Source of the DNA: Rhodococcus sp. 14-2470-1b
Lineage (GTDB): Bacteria > Actinomycetota > Actinomycetes > Mycobacteriales > Mycobacteriaceae
Assembly (NCBI RefSeq): GCF_002259415.1
Contig: NZ_NPFY01000004.1
Coordinates: 124,001 to 188,000 of the forward strand
DNA length: 64,000 nucleotides
Reading direction: 5' to 3'
In this document: positions 1 through 10,183 of the stretch, piece after piece
How positions within the stretch are numbered: position 1 is the stretch's first letter
How the letters are laid out: each line of letters opens with the position of its first letter
The notes under the pieces: model-generated
Seen by the model: only the letters and a program-made list of their open reading frames with translations
What the model was told of the DNA's origin: nothing
Databases searched by the model: none
Made by a program: the position numbers and the translations under genes

Positions 1-425
1 GGTGCGTTGTCGAGGAACACACGCATGGTCACCACGTCATCGAGCGAATAGCCTTCGGCTTCGAGGTTGTCCCTGATCTTCTTCAGGACGTTGATGCCTT
101 GCGCTTCGGTGACGGTGACGCCGACGGGGAGCGTGCCGCCGGAGAACTCGTCGGTGTCGACGAAGGACTCGGGAGTGCCGGTGGCAGCGTCCTCGTTCAT
201 CGCGGTCGGGCCGATACCGCTCGTCTTGTACACCGTTGCGTCCCCGGCGATCTCGACTCCCTGGGCGATCATCGGATTCGACTCCCCCACTTCGAGGACC
301 GACCTGGCGCCCGGCGCCATGTCGGTCGAGGTCTCAGCGGCCGAGGAGTCCGACGAGCACGCCGCCGTGAACACGACGGCACCGGCAGCGAGCGCAGCGA
401 AGAAGGAACGTGTGACCTTGGACAA
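1..425 (-). CDS. Exported Rid-family (RidA/YjgF-like) lipoprotein, C-terminus beyond window
   Basis: Partial gene running off the left edge. I place the start at a TTG at 425, with AGGAAA about 6 bases upstream. The N-terminus is a lipoprotein signal: Lys and Arg near the start, an Ala-rich hydrophobic run, then lipobox TAAC followed by a Ser/Ala-rich linker. The rest has Rid hallmarks: 'YKTSGIGP' near residue 70 and 'LEAEGYSLDDVVTMRVFL' near residue 125. Rid proteins hydrolyse reactive imines and enamines; most are cytosolic, so the lipoprotein signal is unusual. It lies 27 bases downstream of an exported flavin amine oxidase, whose chemistry yields imines, so a joint role outside the membrane is inferred. 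The active-site end of the protein is not visible. Confidence 0.75.
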   Translation of the reverse strand, partial: MSKVTRSFFAALAAGAVVFTAACSSDSSAAETSTDMAPGARSVLEVGESNPMIAQGVEIAGDATVYKTSGIGPTAMNEDAATGTPESFVDTDEFSGGTLPVGVTVTEAQGINVLKKIRDNLEAEGYSLDDVVTMRVFLDNA

Positions 426-452
426 GAGATTTCCTTTCGTGGAAGTGAGATG

Positions 453-2117
<1,665 letters not shown>

Positions 2118-2160
2118 TCAGGGCAATCGTGGAACGCACACAATTCCGAAATGGGTAGCA

Positions 2161-2174
2161 CAAGAAACGTCTTG
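2161..2174. promoter_or_regulatory. Short inverted repeat in the amine oxidase / APC transporter divergent region
   Basis: CAAGA and TCTTG arms around a 4-base centre, in the 235-base region between the divergent oxidase and transporter genes. It is a possible site for the nearby IclR-type regulator. The arms are short, so this is weak; nothing else stands out in this gap. Confidence 0.25.
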
Positions 2175-2289
2175 CGACTGGTGCAGTGAGAAGCAGTAAC
2201 GGTTTCGCGGAGTGTTATCACTCGCGTGCGAACAGGTGAAGCATTCACGCAATCCGGGCGCAACATTCCACCGCTATTTTTCGGCCATC

Positions 2290-3813
2290 ATGTCTGCACT
2301 GGAACACGCCATCACCGCGTCCTTCGGAGCGCGGGAGCCCGAGCGCCCCGCACTGTCACCGCTGCGCGCCCTCGGCCGGAGACAGCTGTCGGGAATCGAA
2401 GTGTTCGCCCAGTCCGTGGCCACGACGGCACCTGCCGCATCGATGGTGATTCTGCCGATCACGATGCTTACCCACGAAACCATGCTCGCCGGGGTTCTGA
2501 CGATCCTGGCGGCGACGATAGTGGTGTCGCTGATCGCATTCTGCGTCTCGCAGTTCACCCGGAGGTTCTCCTCGTCCGGCGGCCTGTACAGCTTCGCGGT
2601 CAAGGGATCGGGACCGAGGGGTGCGCTGACCGTGGGCGCAGCCATGCTGTGCAAGTACTGCGCAAGTGGCGCGATGACCCTGTTCTTCGGAGGGCAGGCC
2701 GTCCGCACGGTTCTCCGCGAATTGGGCGCGCCCACAAGCGGAATCGTGAGCATTGTCCTGGTGCACGGTGCGATCGCGGCGGCAATGCTCGCATGTCTGC
2801 TCCGCGGAGTCAGATTCGCCGCGACGGCCATTCTCGTAGTGGAAGTCTGCTCGCTGCTGTTCATCACCGCCCTTCTCGTGTTTCCCAGTAGCGGACCGGT
2901 CGAGATCGAACCGTCCGGGGCGCCGAACGGGCTCATGATCGTCGCGCTCGGAGCCATGTTCGCCCTGGCCGGATTCGAGAGCGCCACCTTCTTCGCCCCC
3001 GAAGCGAAGCGGCCTCTCGTCAACGTCACCAGAACGGTCCTTCTCACCCCGATCATCTGCGGCGCGTTGTTCACGTTCGCCGCGTGGGCTGTCTGGTCCG
3101 GCCGCGGCGGCGTACTTCTCGGCGCCTACCAGCACGGGACGTCGACGGGTATCGACGCGTGGCTCGTCGTCGCGTTGAACCTCGGCCTGAGTTTCTCGTG
3201 GTTGGCCTCCGCCATGGCATCGTCGAATGCGGCATCGCGGCTGCTGTACACGATGGGTGTCGAGAACGTGATCACGCGCCGAGTCGCCCGCGTGCACCGA
3301 GTGTTCCGAACCCCGCACGTTGCACTCCTGATCGTCGTCGGAGTCGTCGTCGGGCTCGGTTCGCTGCTGGCGCTCGCCGCCGGCTTCCCGATCGTCGACA
3401 ACCTTCGGCTGCCCGAGGACGTTCGCCTGTTGGCCCGGGCCGCTGTCATCGTCGGATACGCTGTCGCCTCGGTAGCTGCGGTGGTCTTCCTGCGACGCAT
3501 CAGTGAGCTGACGAAACCCGTCGTGTGCGCCGGGGTCCTGGCGTGCGTCTCCGGCACGGCGATCCTCGCCAACCTCATGTTCACGGTGGGTGTGCAACAG
3601 AACATCACGTTGCTCGCGATGCTCGGCGTCCTGGGTGCTTCAGGACTTGCTTGGCGTGCCATTCTCCATCGCAGGCGGCCTCGGTCGCTCGACGCCGTCG
3701 GAGTGTTCGACAGTGCAGAGAGTCACGACGTGCTGCCCGGCGCGGTGACGTACGGCGAGAACGTGCGCGGCGCGGTTGCCCTGGTGAAATCCCCCGCGCC
3801 CGAATCGCGCTGA
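2290..3813 (+). CDS. APC-superfamily amino acid/amine permease
   Basis: A 507-residue polytopic membrane protein. I start at the ATG at 2290 ('MSALEHAITASFGAREPERP'); an upstream extension to 2212 lacks family character. The N-terminal 'LGRRQLSGIEVFAQSVATTAPAAS' matches the first helix region of APC permeases, and roughly 12 hydrophobic segments follow, ending in a charged tail of about 55 residues. It would bring in amino acids or amines across the cytoplasmic membrane. It is divergent from the exported amine oxidase and its stop overlaps the start of the IclR regulator (TGATG), so uptake, oxidation and control look linked. Substrate not deducible. Confidence 0.85.
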   Translation: MSALEHAITASFGAREPERPALSPLRALGRRQLSGIEVFAQSVATTAPAASMVILPITMLTHETMLAGVLTILAATIVVSLIAFCVSQFTRRFSSSGGLYSFAVKGSGPRGALTVGAAMLCKYCASGAMTLFFGGQAVRTVLRELGAPTSGIVSIVLVHGAIAAAMLACLLRGVRFAATAILVVEVCSLLFITALLVFPSSGPVEIEPSGAPNGLMIVALGAMFALAGFESATFFAPEAKRPLVNVTRTVLLTPIICGALFTFAAWAVWSGRGGVLLGAYQHGTSTGIDAWLVVALNLGLSFSWLASAMASSNAASRLLYTMGVENVITRRVARVHRVFRTPHVALLIVVGVVVGLGSLLALAAGFPIVDNLRLPEDVRLLARAAVIVGYAVASVAAVVFLRRISELTKPVVCAGVLACVSGTAILANLMFTVGVQQNITLLAMLGVLGASGLAWRAILHRRRPRSLDAVGVFDSAESHDVLPGAVTYGENVRGAVALVKSPAPESR

Positions 3814-4553
3814 TGGCACTGAGAACCGCACGACCCCACGAGCTCGGAGGGCACGAACCCCGCGCGGTCCAGAAAGCACTTGCGTTGCTCGAAGCCGTCG
3901 CGCGTCTCGGTTCGGGCGCGACGGCAAAGGAGATCGCTCATGCGACGTCGACGCCGCCAGCCACCGCGTACCGATTGCTCAACCTTCTGGTCGCCGACGG
4001 ATTTCTGGTGCGGATCGACGACCTGTCGGGATTCGCCCTCGGTCGTCGAACTCGGGAGCTCGCCGGCGCCGCACCTGCCGCGGACGTGGACTATTCGGAG
4101 GTGATCGACGATCTACGCAGCGGGACCCGCTTCGGGGTCTATCTGGCGGCGTACACGGGCGGCCGAGTCAGGCTTCTCGACCGGGACCCCGACCACGAGC
4201 TGACCGGCGAGACGGCTCTGGCGACACACGTGCACGCGTCGGCCATCGGAAAGTTGTTGTTGGCCAACCATCCCGACGGCGACGCGTTGACGGATCTGCG
4301 CAGGTTCACGTCCCACACCATCGTCGATCTAGCCGACCTCGCGATCGAGCTCAGTCGAATCCGTGCCACCGACCTCGCCACGGAACGCGACGAGATGAAG
4401 ATGGGAAGGTCGGCCGCGGCGGTGCCGGTCCGCGACGCCGACGGCCGCGTCTCGGGCTGCATCGCGGTGATCGGTCGCACCGGTCGGCTGGACCCCGAGG
4501 ATCCCACGCTGGTGGGCCTGCTGAGATCCAGCGCGAGCCGGATCAATTTGTAA
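3813..4553 (+). CDS. IclR-family transcriptional regulator
   Basis: A 246-residue protein. The ATG overlaps the permease stop by one base, so the two genes are translationally coupled. Residues about 13-75 form a winged helix-turn-helix ('AVQKALALLEAVARLGSGATAKEIAHATSTPPATAYRLLNLL'). The remainder is an IclR effector-binding domain, with 'HASAIGKLLLANHP' and 'GRSAAAVPVRDADGRVSGCIAVIG' as family signatures. It probably controls the permease and the divergent amine oxidase in response to a small ligand. Its 3' end overlaps the convergent mftD paralogue by 11 bases. Confidence 0.88.
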   Translation: MALRTARPHELGGHEPRAVQKALALLEAVARLGSGATAKEIAHATSTPPATAYRLLNLLVADGFLVRIDDLSGFALGRRTRELAGAAPAADVDYSEVIDDLRSGTRFGVYLAAYTGGRVRLLDRDPDHELTGETALATHVHASAIGKLLLANHPDGDALTDLRRFTSHTIVDLADLAIELSRIRATDLATERDEMKMGRSAAAVPVRDADGRVSGCIAVIGRTGRLDPEDPTLVGLLRSSASRINL

Positions 4554-5700
4554 GAACGACGATGTCCGACGGGGACAGCCCGTGCACGGTCGAGTGGCCC
4601 AACCCGAGCACCGTCGAGTCGAGGCCTCCTCGAAGAATGTCGAGCACGTTCTCGACGCCGGACTGCCCGGCCGCCGCGAGTCCCCACAGGTACGCACGAC
4701 CGATCAGTACTGCGCGTGCCCCGAGAGCTACGGCTTTCGCGATGTCGCTTCCCCGGCGGACACCACCGTCGAGTGTGATCTCGACGCGGTCCCCCACCGC
4801 CCCGACGATGCTGGGCAGCAGACGAATCGAGGCAGGTGTTCCGTCCAGATTGTTGCCACCGTGATTGGACACCGACAGTGCAGTGCATCCGATGTCGACG
4901 GCCCGCTCCGCATCGTCGACGCGTGTGATGCCCTTGAGCATGAACGGCCCGCCCCACTGCTCACGCAGCCAGGCAATGTCCTCCCACGTCGGTAGCGGAG
5001 TCGACATCCACTCGCGGTAGGCGCCGAAGAACGTCGGCGGAGCGCCGCCTGGGGGTGTCAGGTTCGGTGCCGTCAGGTCAGGGATCGAACCCGAACGCGC
5101 CCACCGTCCGAGCCACCGAGGATGCATCACGGCCTCCGGCGCGAATCGAACCATGGTGCGTAGATCGACCCGCTCCGGAATGGCCGGACTCCCCCAGTCT
5201 CGGCCCTCCGAGAACGACCAATCCATGGTCAGAATCAGCCCGGCTGCGCCCGCTGCGCGCGCTCGCTCGACCATGTGGAGCAGGAAGTCCCTCGACCCCA
5301 CCCAGTGCAGTTGAAAGAACGTCTGCGGGTTCGCGGCGACGACGTCCTCGATCGGCTTGCTCGCGAACAGCGACAAACCCATCGGAATCCCGCGCGCTGC
5401 AGCAGCTCTGGCCACCGCGACCTCACCGTCCGGATGCACCGCTTGCACACCCGTCGGCGAGATCATGGCGGGGAACGACATCGGCTGACCCATCAGCGTC
5501 GTCGACAGATCGCGTATATCGGACAACCCCGCTACGTGGGGCGCAAATCCCAGTTCGGCGAATGCCGCTGAGTTGTCCGCAACCGTGACGCCCTGTTCCG
5601 AACCCGCCAGCAACGCGGAGTAGACGGACCGAGGAAGTCTCCTCTTCGCACGGCGCTGTGCCTCCGCCACGGTCTCGAACCACTCGTTGTCGATGGACAC
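4543..5700 (-). CDS. Second MftD-like FMN dehydrogenase (tandem mftD paralogue)
   Basis: A 385-residue FMN-dependent alpha-hydroxy-acid dehydrogenase, highly similar along its whole length to the adjacent mftD. It keeps the 'SNHGGNNLDG', 'ITLDGGVRRGSD' and 'GARAVLIGRAYLWG' flavin/active-site motifs. It starts with GTG six bases after the mftD stop, without a clear ribosome site of its own. It differs from the neighbour in several central positions (for example LHW for MYW) and ends earlier, lacking the terminal 'PLGFDRKLGV' type tail. MftD oxidises the mycofactocin precursor ring; this copy may do the same or may have a new substrate. Tandem duplication is the simplest origin. Confidence 0.85.
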   Translation of the reverse strand: MSIDNEWFETVAEAQRRAKRRLPRSVYSALLAGSEQGVTVADNSAAFAELGFAPHVAGLSDIRDLSTTLMGQPMSFPAMISPTGVQAVHPDGEVAVARAAAARGIPMGLSLFASKPIEDVVAANPQTFFQLHWVGSRDFLLHMVERARAAGAAGLILTMDWSFSEGRDWGSPAIPERVDLRTMVRFAPEAVMHPRWLGRWARSGSIPDLTAPNLTPPGGAPPTFFGAYREWMSTPLPTWEDIAWLREQWGGPFMLKGITRVDDAERAVDIGCTALSVSNHGGNNLDGTPASIRLLPSIVGAVGDRVEITLDGGVRRGSDIAKAVALGARAVLIGRAYLWGLAAAGQSGVENVLDILRGGLDSTVLGLGHSTVHGLSPSDIVVLTN

Positions 5701-5706
5701 CCTGGG

Positions 5707-6885
5707 TCAGACGCCGAGCTTCCGGTCGAATCCGAGCGGCATGACTACATCCGACGGCGACAGGTCGTGCACCGACGAATGTCCGAGGCCGAGAACCGCC
5801 GAATCCACACCGCCTCGCAGGATGTCGAGAACATTCTCCACACCTGCCTGCCCGTTGGCGGCCAGACCCCACAGGTAACCGCGCCCGATCAATACCGCCT
5901 TGGCGCCGAGGGCGAGGGCCTTGACGACGTCGCTTCCCCTTCTGATTCCACCGTCGAGAGTGATCTCGATCTGATCGCCGACGGCATCGGCGATCGCAGG
6001 CAACGCGCGGATCGGTGCCGGGGTCCCATCGAGGTTGTTTCCGCCGTGGTTCGAGACGGAGATCGCACTGACTCCCGCGTCCACGGCCTTCTTGGCGTCG
6101 TCGACGCGCATGACCCCCTTCAACATGAATGGTCCACCCCACTGCTCGCGCAGCCAGGCGACGTCCTCCCACGTCGGAAGCGGGGTGCCCATCCATTCGC
6201 CGTACGCACCGAAGAACGTCGGCGCGGCACCACCGTCGGGCGGCGTGAGGTTCGGGGTGGTCAGGTCAGGAATCTTCCCGGTCTTCGCGAACTCCCACAA
6301 CCACTTCGGGCGGGTGATGCCCTCGGGCGCGAACTGCCACATCGCTTTCAGATCCATCTTTTCCGGAATCGACGGGCTACCCCAGTCGCGACCGTTGGAG
6401 AAAGACCAGTCGAGCGTCATGATCAGACCCACCGCGCCCGCTGCACGCGCACGCTCCATACGTTGCAGCAACACTTCTCGAGAACCGACCCAGTACATCT
6501 GGAAGAACGTCTGCGGGTTCGCCGCCGTGACCTCCTCGACGGACTTGCTCGCGAACGAGGACAGTCCGATCGGAATTCCACGCGCCGCGGCCGCCCTGGC
6601 CACGGCGACCTCACCGTCCGGGTGTACGGCCTGCACACCCGTCGGCGAGATCATGACCGGGAATGACAGTGGTTGCCCCATGACCGTCGTCGCAAGGTCA
6701 CGCTTGTCCGACAGACCTGCCACATGGGGCGCGAAACCGAGCTCGCCGAACGCCGCGGTGTTGTCGTCGACGGTGATTCCCCGTTCCGAGCCCGCCACCA
6801 GCGCGGCGTACACGGACTTGGGCAGACGCTTCTTGGCGCGCCGTTGCGCCTCGGCAACGGTTTCGAACCACGCACTCTTGGCCAT
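5707..6885 (-). CDS. mftD: Pre-mycofactocin synthase MftD
   Basis: A 392-residue FMN enzyme of the lactate dehydrogenase/glycolate oxidase family. Active-site and flavin motifs are present: 'SNHGGNNLDG', 'ITLDGGIRRGSD', 'AKAVLIGRGYLWG'. In the known pathway MftD oxidatively deaminates the cyclised Val-Tyr product to pre-mycofactocin, the redox-active core. The ATG at 6885 has AGGAAG 9 bases upstream. It follows mftC by 13 bases in the mftABCD order, which fixes the assignment, and its C-terminus resembles canonical MftD more than the downstream copy does. Confidence 0.95.
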   Translation of the reverse strand: MAKSAWFETVAEAQRRAKKRLPKSVYAALVAGSERGITVDDNTAAFGELGFAPHVAGLSDKRDLATTVMGQPLSFPVMISPTGVQAVHPDGEVAVARAAAARGIPIGLSSFASKSVEEVTAANPQTFFQMYWVGSREVLLQRMERARAAGAVGLIMTLDWSFSNGRDWGSPSIPEKMDLKAMWQFAPEGITRPKWLWEFAKTGKIPDLTTPNLTPPDGGAAPTFFGAYGEWMGTPLPTWEDVAWLREQWGGPFMLKGVMRVDDAKKAVDAGVSAISVSNHGGNNLDGTPAPIRALPAIADAVGDQIEITLDGGIRRGSDVVKALALGAKAVLIGRGYLWGLAANGQAGVENVLDILRGGVDSAVLGLGHSSVHDLSPSDVVMPLGFDRKLGV

Positions 6886-6898
6886 GATGTATTTCTTC

Positions 6899-8131
6899 CT
6901 ATTCCATTCCTGCGAGCGGGTTCTCGTCGCAGATCTTTGCCGGGGGCCGCATCATCAACGTGAGCGGAACCGATTTACGGGGTGTCTTACGCTCACCGGA
7001 GCGAGAGTGATCGACGCTGGACTTGGGGATCTCGCCTGCCGCCGCCAGCGCGAGTTCGCCGTTGCCGATCACGCATTCGGGGTCCGGGCCGTCCATCGGG
7101 AGACCGGTGAAGAATTTCGCTGCCATGCAGCCGCCTCGGCACGAATCGAAGAACGAGCACTTGGTGCATGCACCCGACGTCTGCGGCGATCGCAGTTCCT
7201 GGAACAACTCCGATGTCTGCCAGACGGATTGAAATCCGCCCATACCGTCTTTTGCGTCACGGACGATGTTCCCGGCGAGGAACTGCTCGTGGATTGCGAA
7301 GGGGCACGCGTACACGTCCCCGATCGGATCGATCAAGCACACGACACGGCCGGCGCCGCACAGATTCAACCCGGGCAGCGCGTCACCGAACGCGGACAGG
7401 TGGAAGAAGGAGTCTCCGGTGAGTACGCCTTCGCCGTTGGCGACGAGCCAGTTGTACAGCTCGCGCTGCTGACCCGCCGTCGGGTGCAGATCGTCCCACA
7501 CGTCGGCACCGCGACCCGAGGGCCGAAGTCGCGTGATGCGCAGCGTCGCACCGTACTTGTCGGCGAGCGCTTTGAAGTCGTCGAGCTGACTGACGTTGTG
7601 GCGAGTGACGACAACTGAGATCTTCGCGTCCTTGAAACCTGCCTCACGCAGATTCTCGAGTGCGCGGCACGCCATGTCGAACGAACCGGGCCCACGTACT
7701 GCGTCGTTGACCTCTGCAGTTGCTCCGTCGATGGAGATCTGCACGTCGACGTAGTCCGAGGCGGCCAGACGAGCAGCCACTTCCTTGTTGATCTTGACGC
7801 CGTTGGTGGAGAATTTCACTCCGACCTGATGGGCGGTCGCATAGTCGACGAGTTCCCAGAAATCCGAGCGCACGGTCGGCTCGCCCCCGCCGATGTTGAC
7901 GTAGAAGACCTGCATCTTCTGCAACTCGTCGATGATCGATTTGCACTGCTCGGTACTCAGTTCGCGTGGATCTCGCCGGCCCGAGGACGACAGACAGTGC
8001 ACGCAGGAGAGATTGCAGGCATAAGTCAGTTCCCAGGTCAGACAGATCGGCGCGTCGAGGCCGAGTTCGAACTGGTCGACCAGCTTGCCCACCGCGGGTG
8101 GTGGCGCCGGCCTTTCGAGCATGGAGGTCAT
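6899..8131 (-). CDS. mftC: Mycofactocin radical SAM maturase MftC
   Basis: A 410-residue radical SAM enzyme. I use the ATG at 8131 ('MTSMLERPAPPPAVGK'), which has AGAGGA 7 bases upstream, rather than a longer form from 8167. The [4Fe-4S] cluster cysteines are C39, C43 and C46 (CNLSCVHC). 'IGGGEPTVR' follows, and a Cys-rich SPASM-type region with 'CTKCSFFDSCRGGCMA' lies near residue 350. MftC decarboxylates the C-terminal Tyr of MftA and cross-links it to the preceding Val. The gene sits 55 bases after mftB. Confidence 0.95.
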   Translation of the reverse strand: MTSMLERPAPPPAVGKLVDQFELGLDAPICLTWELTYACNLSCVHCLSSSGRRDPRELSTEQCKSIIDELQKMQVFYVNIGGGEPTVRSDFWELVDYATAHQVGVKFSTNGVKINKEVAARLAASDYVDVQISIDGATAEVNDAVRGPGSFDMACRALENLREAGFKDAKISVVVTRHNVSQLDDFKALADKYGATLRITRLRPSGRGADVWDDLHPTAGQQRELYNWLVANGEGVLTGDSFFHLSAFGDALPGLNLCGAGRVVCLIDPIGDVYACPFAIHEQFLAGNIVRDAKDGMGGFQSVWQTSELFQELRSPQTSGACTKCSFFDSCRGGCMAAKFFTGLPMDGPDPECVIGNGELALAAAGEIPKSSVDHSRSGERKTPRKSVPLTLMMRPPAKICDENPLAGME

Positions 8132-8186
8132 TTCGCTGTCCTCTCGAAGACAGGGGGTGTCGAACAACGGAAGGGCTGTTCCGGTG

Positions 8187-8477
8187 TCAGAGCTTGGTGA
8201 TCATCTTCGAATCGGCCAGAGTGGCGAGCGCTTTCACGTACGGCGCGCGGGCCGACTGATCGATTCCGGCTGCGGAGATCGCGGACCGCATATCCGGATG
8301 CTGGGGGAAGGATTCGATGATCGCTACGATCGTGCGATTCTTCAGAAAGGAGAGCTTCCGTGTCCCGAAGTGGTAGAGCAGCGCCCCGAAGGATTCGGGA
8401 CGCAGCGCCACCTGCGGGTGAAGAGCCCACCGAGCGTCGAGGTCCACAGCTGGGAGTGCCTTCACGGGTGCCGACAT
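8187..8477 (-). CDS. mftB: Mycofactocin precursor-binding chaperone MftB
   Basis: A 96-residue PqqD-like peptide-recognition protein. It binds the MftA precursor and presents it to MftC. The motif 'HPQVALRPESFGALLYHFGTRKLSFLK' (residues about 20-46, given here in parts: HPQVALRPESFGALLY then HFGTRKLSFLK) is characteristic. The ATG lies one base after the mftA stop (TGA-C-ATG), so the two are almost certainly translationally coupled. Confidence 0.94.
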   Translation of the reverse strand: MSAPVKALPAVDLDARWALHPQVALRPESFGALLYHFGTRKLSFLKNRTIVAIIESFPQHPDMRSAISAAGIDQSARAPYVKALATLADSKMITKL

Positions 8478-8478
8478 G

Positions 8479-8592
8479 TCAGTAGACGCCGCACATGCCG
8501 TCGATGGACACTTCTTCCACCAGCGACTCCTCGACCAGGTCGGATTCGACTACGGCTGCGTTCGTCACATCGGTCTTCGGGTTCTGAGACAT
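8479..8592 (-). CDS. mftA: Mycofactocin precursor peptide MftA
   Basis: A 37-residue peptide, too short for ordinary gene callers. It begins MSQNPKTDVT, has an acidic middle (VEESLVEEVS), and ends in IDGMCGVY, the invariant MftA terminus. The last two residues, Val-Tyr, are the ones MftC converts and that become the cofactor core. The ATG at 8592 has a strong GGAGGT 6 bases upstream. It is the first gene of mftA-B-C-D and faces mftR across 115 bases that hold an operator-like palindrome. Confidence 0.96.
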   Translation of the reverse strand: MSQNPKTDVTNAAVVESDLVEESLVEEVSIDGMCGVY

Positions 8593-8627
8593 CGGTGTAC
8601 CTCCATCGGCGAGAATTATCGAACGGA

Positions 8628-8649
8628 TCACAGTCATCGGTGACAGTGA
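8628..8649. promoter_or_regulatory. Candidate MftR operator between mftA and mftR
   Basis: Inverted repeat with 9-base arms TCACAGTCA and TGACAGTGA around TCGG, one mismatch. It overlaps the -35 of the predicted mftR promoter and lies 36 bases upstream of the mftA start, in the position for a TetR repressor acting on both directions. Assignment to MftR is by position and symmetry only. Confidence 0.6.
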
Positions 8650-8668
8650 CTTGGTTCACCACCATAAT
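8640..8668 (+). promoter_or_regulatory. Predicted mftR promoter
   Basis: GTGACA and CATAAT hexamers 17 bases apart, 40 bases before the mftR GTG. The -35 lies inside the right half of the palindrome, so binding there should block transcription. On the other strand, GATAAT at 8613-8618 could be the mftA -10, without a clear -35. Confidence 0.45.
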
Positions 8669-8707
8669 GGCATCGAGTGCATAAAGACACCTATCGGAGA
8701 GAAAAAA

Positions 8708-9337
8708 GTGGTCAGTCGCAGGAAACCGTCCAGCCGGGTAGGTCGACGCCCGTCCACGACGCGGGGGCAAATCAGCGACATCGCGATCGAACTGTTCGCC
8801 AAGAACGGTTTCGACTCCACGAGCGTCGACGACATCGCCGACGCTGCGGGGATCGCCCGTCGCACTTTCTTCCGATACTTCGCGTCCAAGAACGCGGTGC
8901 CATGGGGCGATTTCGACGAGCAGTTGACCGCGCTGCGCACCCTGCTCTGTTCGCTCCCCCACGATGTTTCCCTCGCCGACGGCATACGGTCGGCGCTCCT
9001 CCAGTTCAACACCTTCCCCGACGACGAGACGCCGGTTCATCGCCAACGCATGGAGCTCATCCTCCGCAATCCCGCGCTGCAGGGTTACTCGATGCTGATG
9101 TACGAGGGGTGGCGTGAGGTGATCGCCCAATACGTGGCAGCCCGAACCGATTCCGCGCCGACCGACCATTTTCCGCGAACAGTTGGCTGGATGGTCCTCG
9201 GTGTGGCAATCTCGGCGTACGAGCAGTGGTTGACGGACGACGAGCTCGATCTCGCTTCATTGCTGTCCGATGGCACTCGCACCCTGTACGCCGGTCTCGA
9301 CACCGGTGCCGGCACACAGGGCCCGGGTGCACTCTAG
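8708..9337 (+). CDS. mftR: Mycofactocin-locus TetR regulator MftR
   Basis: A 209-residue TetR protein. The GTG at 8708 is chosen because GGAGAG stands 6 bases before it; an upstream TTG at 8651 would place the promoter inside the gene. The helix-turn-helix lies at about residues 18-62 ('SVDDIADAAGIARRTFFRYF'), close to published MftR proteins. MftR represses the mft genes and is relieved by long-chain acyl-CoAs in mycobacteria. It is divergent from mftA and 12 bases ahead of mftM. Confidence 0.93.
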   Translation: MVSRRKPSSRVGRRPSTTRGQISDIAIELFAKNGFDSTSVDDIADAAGIARRTFFRYFASKNAVPWGDFDEQLTALRTLLCSLPHDVSLADGIRSALLQFNTFPDDETPVHRQRMELILRNPALQGYSMLMYEGWREVIAQYVAARTDSAPTDHFPRTVGWMVLGVAISAYEQWLTDDELDLASLLSDGTRTLYAGLDTGAGTQGPGAL

Positions 9338-9349
9338 GAAAGACTCGAT

Positions 9350-10183
9350 ATGACCGAACTCGACGCGCTCGCCCCGGCACACCAGGGGCGATGGACTCAC
9401 GACGGCGTGACCGTCGAATTCTCCGCGTCCCTCGCAGCGGGCACGGTCGACGTGCGCTGCACCGCACCACTACTCGTCGAGCACGCTCTGTCGTCCGCTC
9501 ACATCGGTGAAAGCGTGGTGCAGAGAGTCACGGATCTGAATCTGTCGCAGCGCGAGTTCGAACTCGTCATGGTCGGGCTCGTGTTGACCACCGTGTCCGA
9601 TCCGGTGCAAGCGTGGACGACCTACTACCGAAATTCACTCGACGACCTCCTCTCGGGTGCCGCCGATTTCGCGCCGGTGCACGCACGTGCCGAGGCTCTC
9701 GTCACGGGGTCCGTCCTGGATCTCGGATCCTGCTTCGGGTTCTTCCCGCTCAGGCTCGCCCTCGACGGTGTCGACGTCACCGCCACGGACCTGTCCGCCG
9801 GGACCATGAATCTGCTGCGGACCGTCGCTCCGCATCTGGGCGCGACCCTCGACGTACTCACCTGCGACGCATCGGGGATTCCGGTGCCGCCGAACAGCGC
9901 GGACACGGTCACCGCTCTTCATCTGCTCGAACATGTCGACGAAGAACTCGGCGCCGGAATCATCGACGAGGCCATTCGGATCGCTCGTCGTCGAGTCGTG
10001 ATCGCCGTGCCGTACGAAAGCGAAGCAACGGCATGCCACGGACACGTCAGGACCTTCGACGGCGCTGCGCTGGACAGGATAGGGCTGGGTTCCTCCCTGC
10101 CCTACCAGGTCGACGAATTCCACGGAGGCTGGTTGGTTCTCGACACCACGCCCGCCGACGCGCGGGCGGTGTCGATCAGATGA
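9350..10183 (+). CDS. mftM: Mycofactocin-associated SAM methyltransferase MftM
   Basis: A 277-residue class I methyltransferase. SAM motif I, VLDLGSCFG, is at residues 122-130, and 'TALHLLEHVDEELG' is a later family motif. MftM proteins methylate a glucose of the oligoglucosylated cofactor in mycobacteria. Location 12 bases after mftR and the N-terminal domain ('HDGVTVEFSASLAAGTVDV') fit this assignment. It implies that glycosylated mycofactocin is made although the glycosyltransferase gene is not nearby. The end overlaps the convergent response regulator by 8 bases. Confidence 0.85.
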   Translation: MTELDALAPAHQGRWTHDGVTVEFSASLAAGTVDVRCTAPLLVEHALSSAHIGESVVQRVTDLNLSQREFELVMVGLVLTTVSDPVQAWTTYYRNSLDDLLSGAADFAPVHARAEALVTGSVLDLGSCFGFFPLRLALDGVDVTATDLSAGTMNLLRTVAPHLGATLDVLTCDASGIPVPPNSADTVTALHLLEHVDEELGAGIIDEAIRIARRRVVIAVPYESEATACHGHVRTFDGAALDRIGLGSSLPYQVDEFHGGWLVLDTTPADARAVSIR

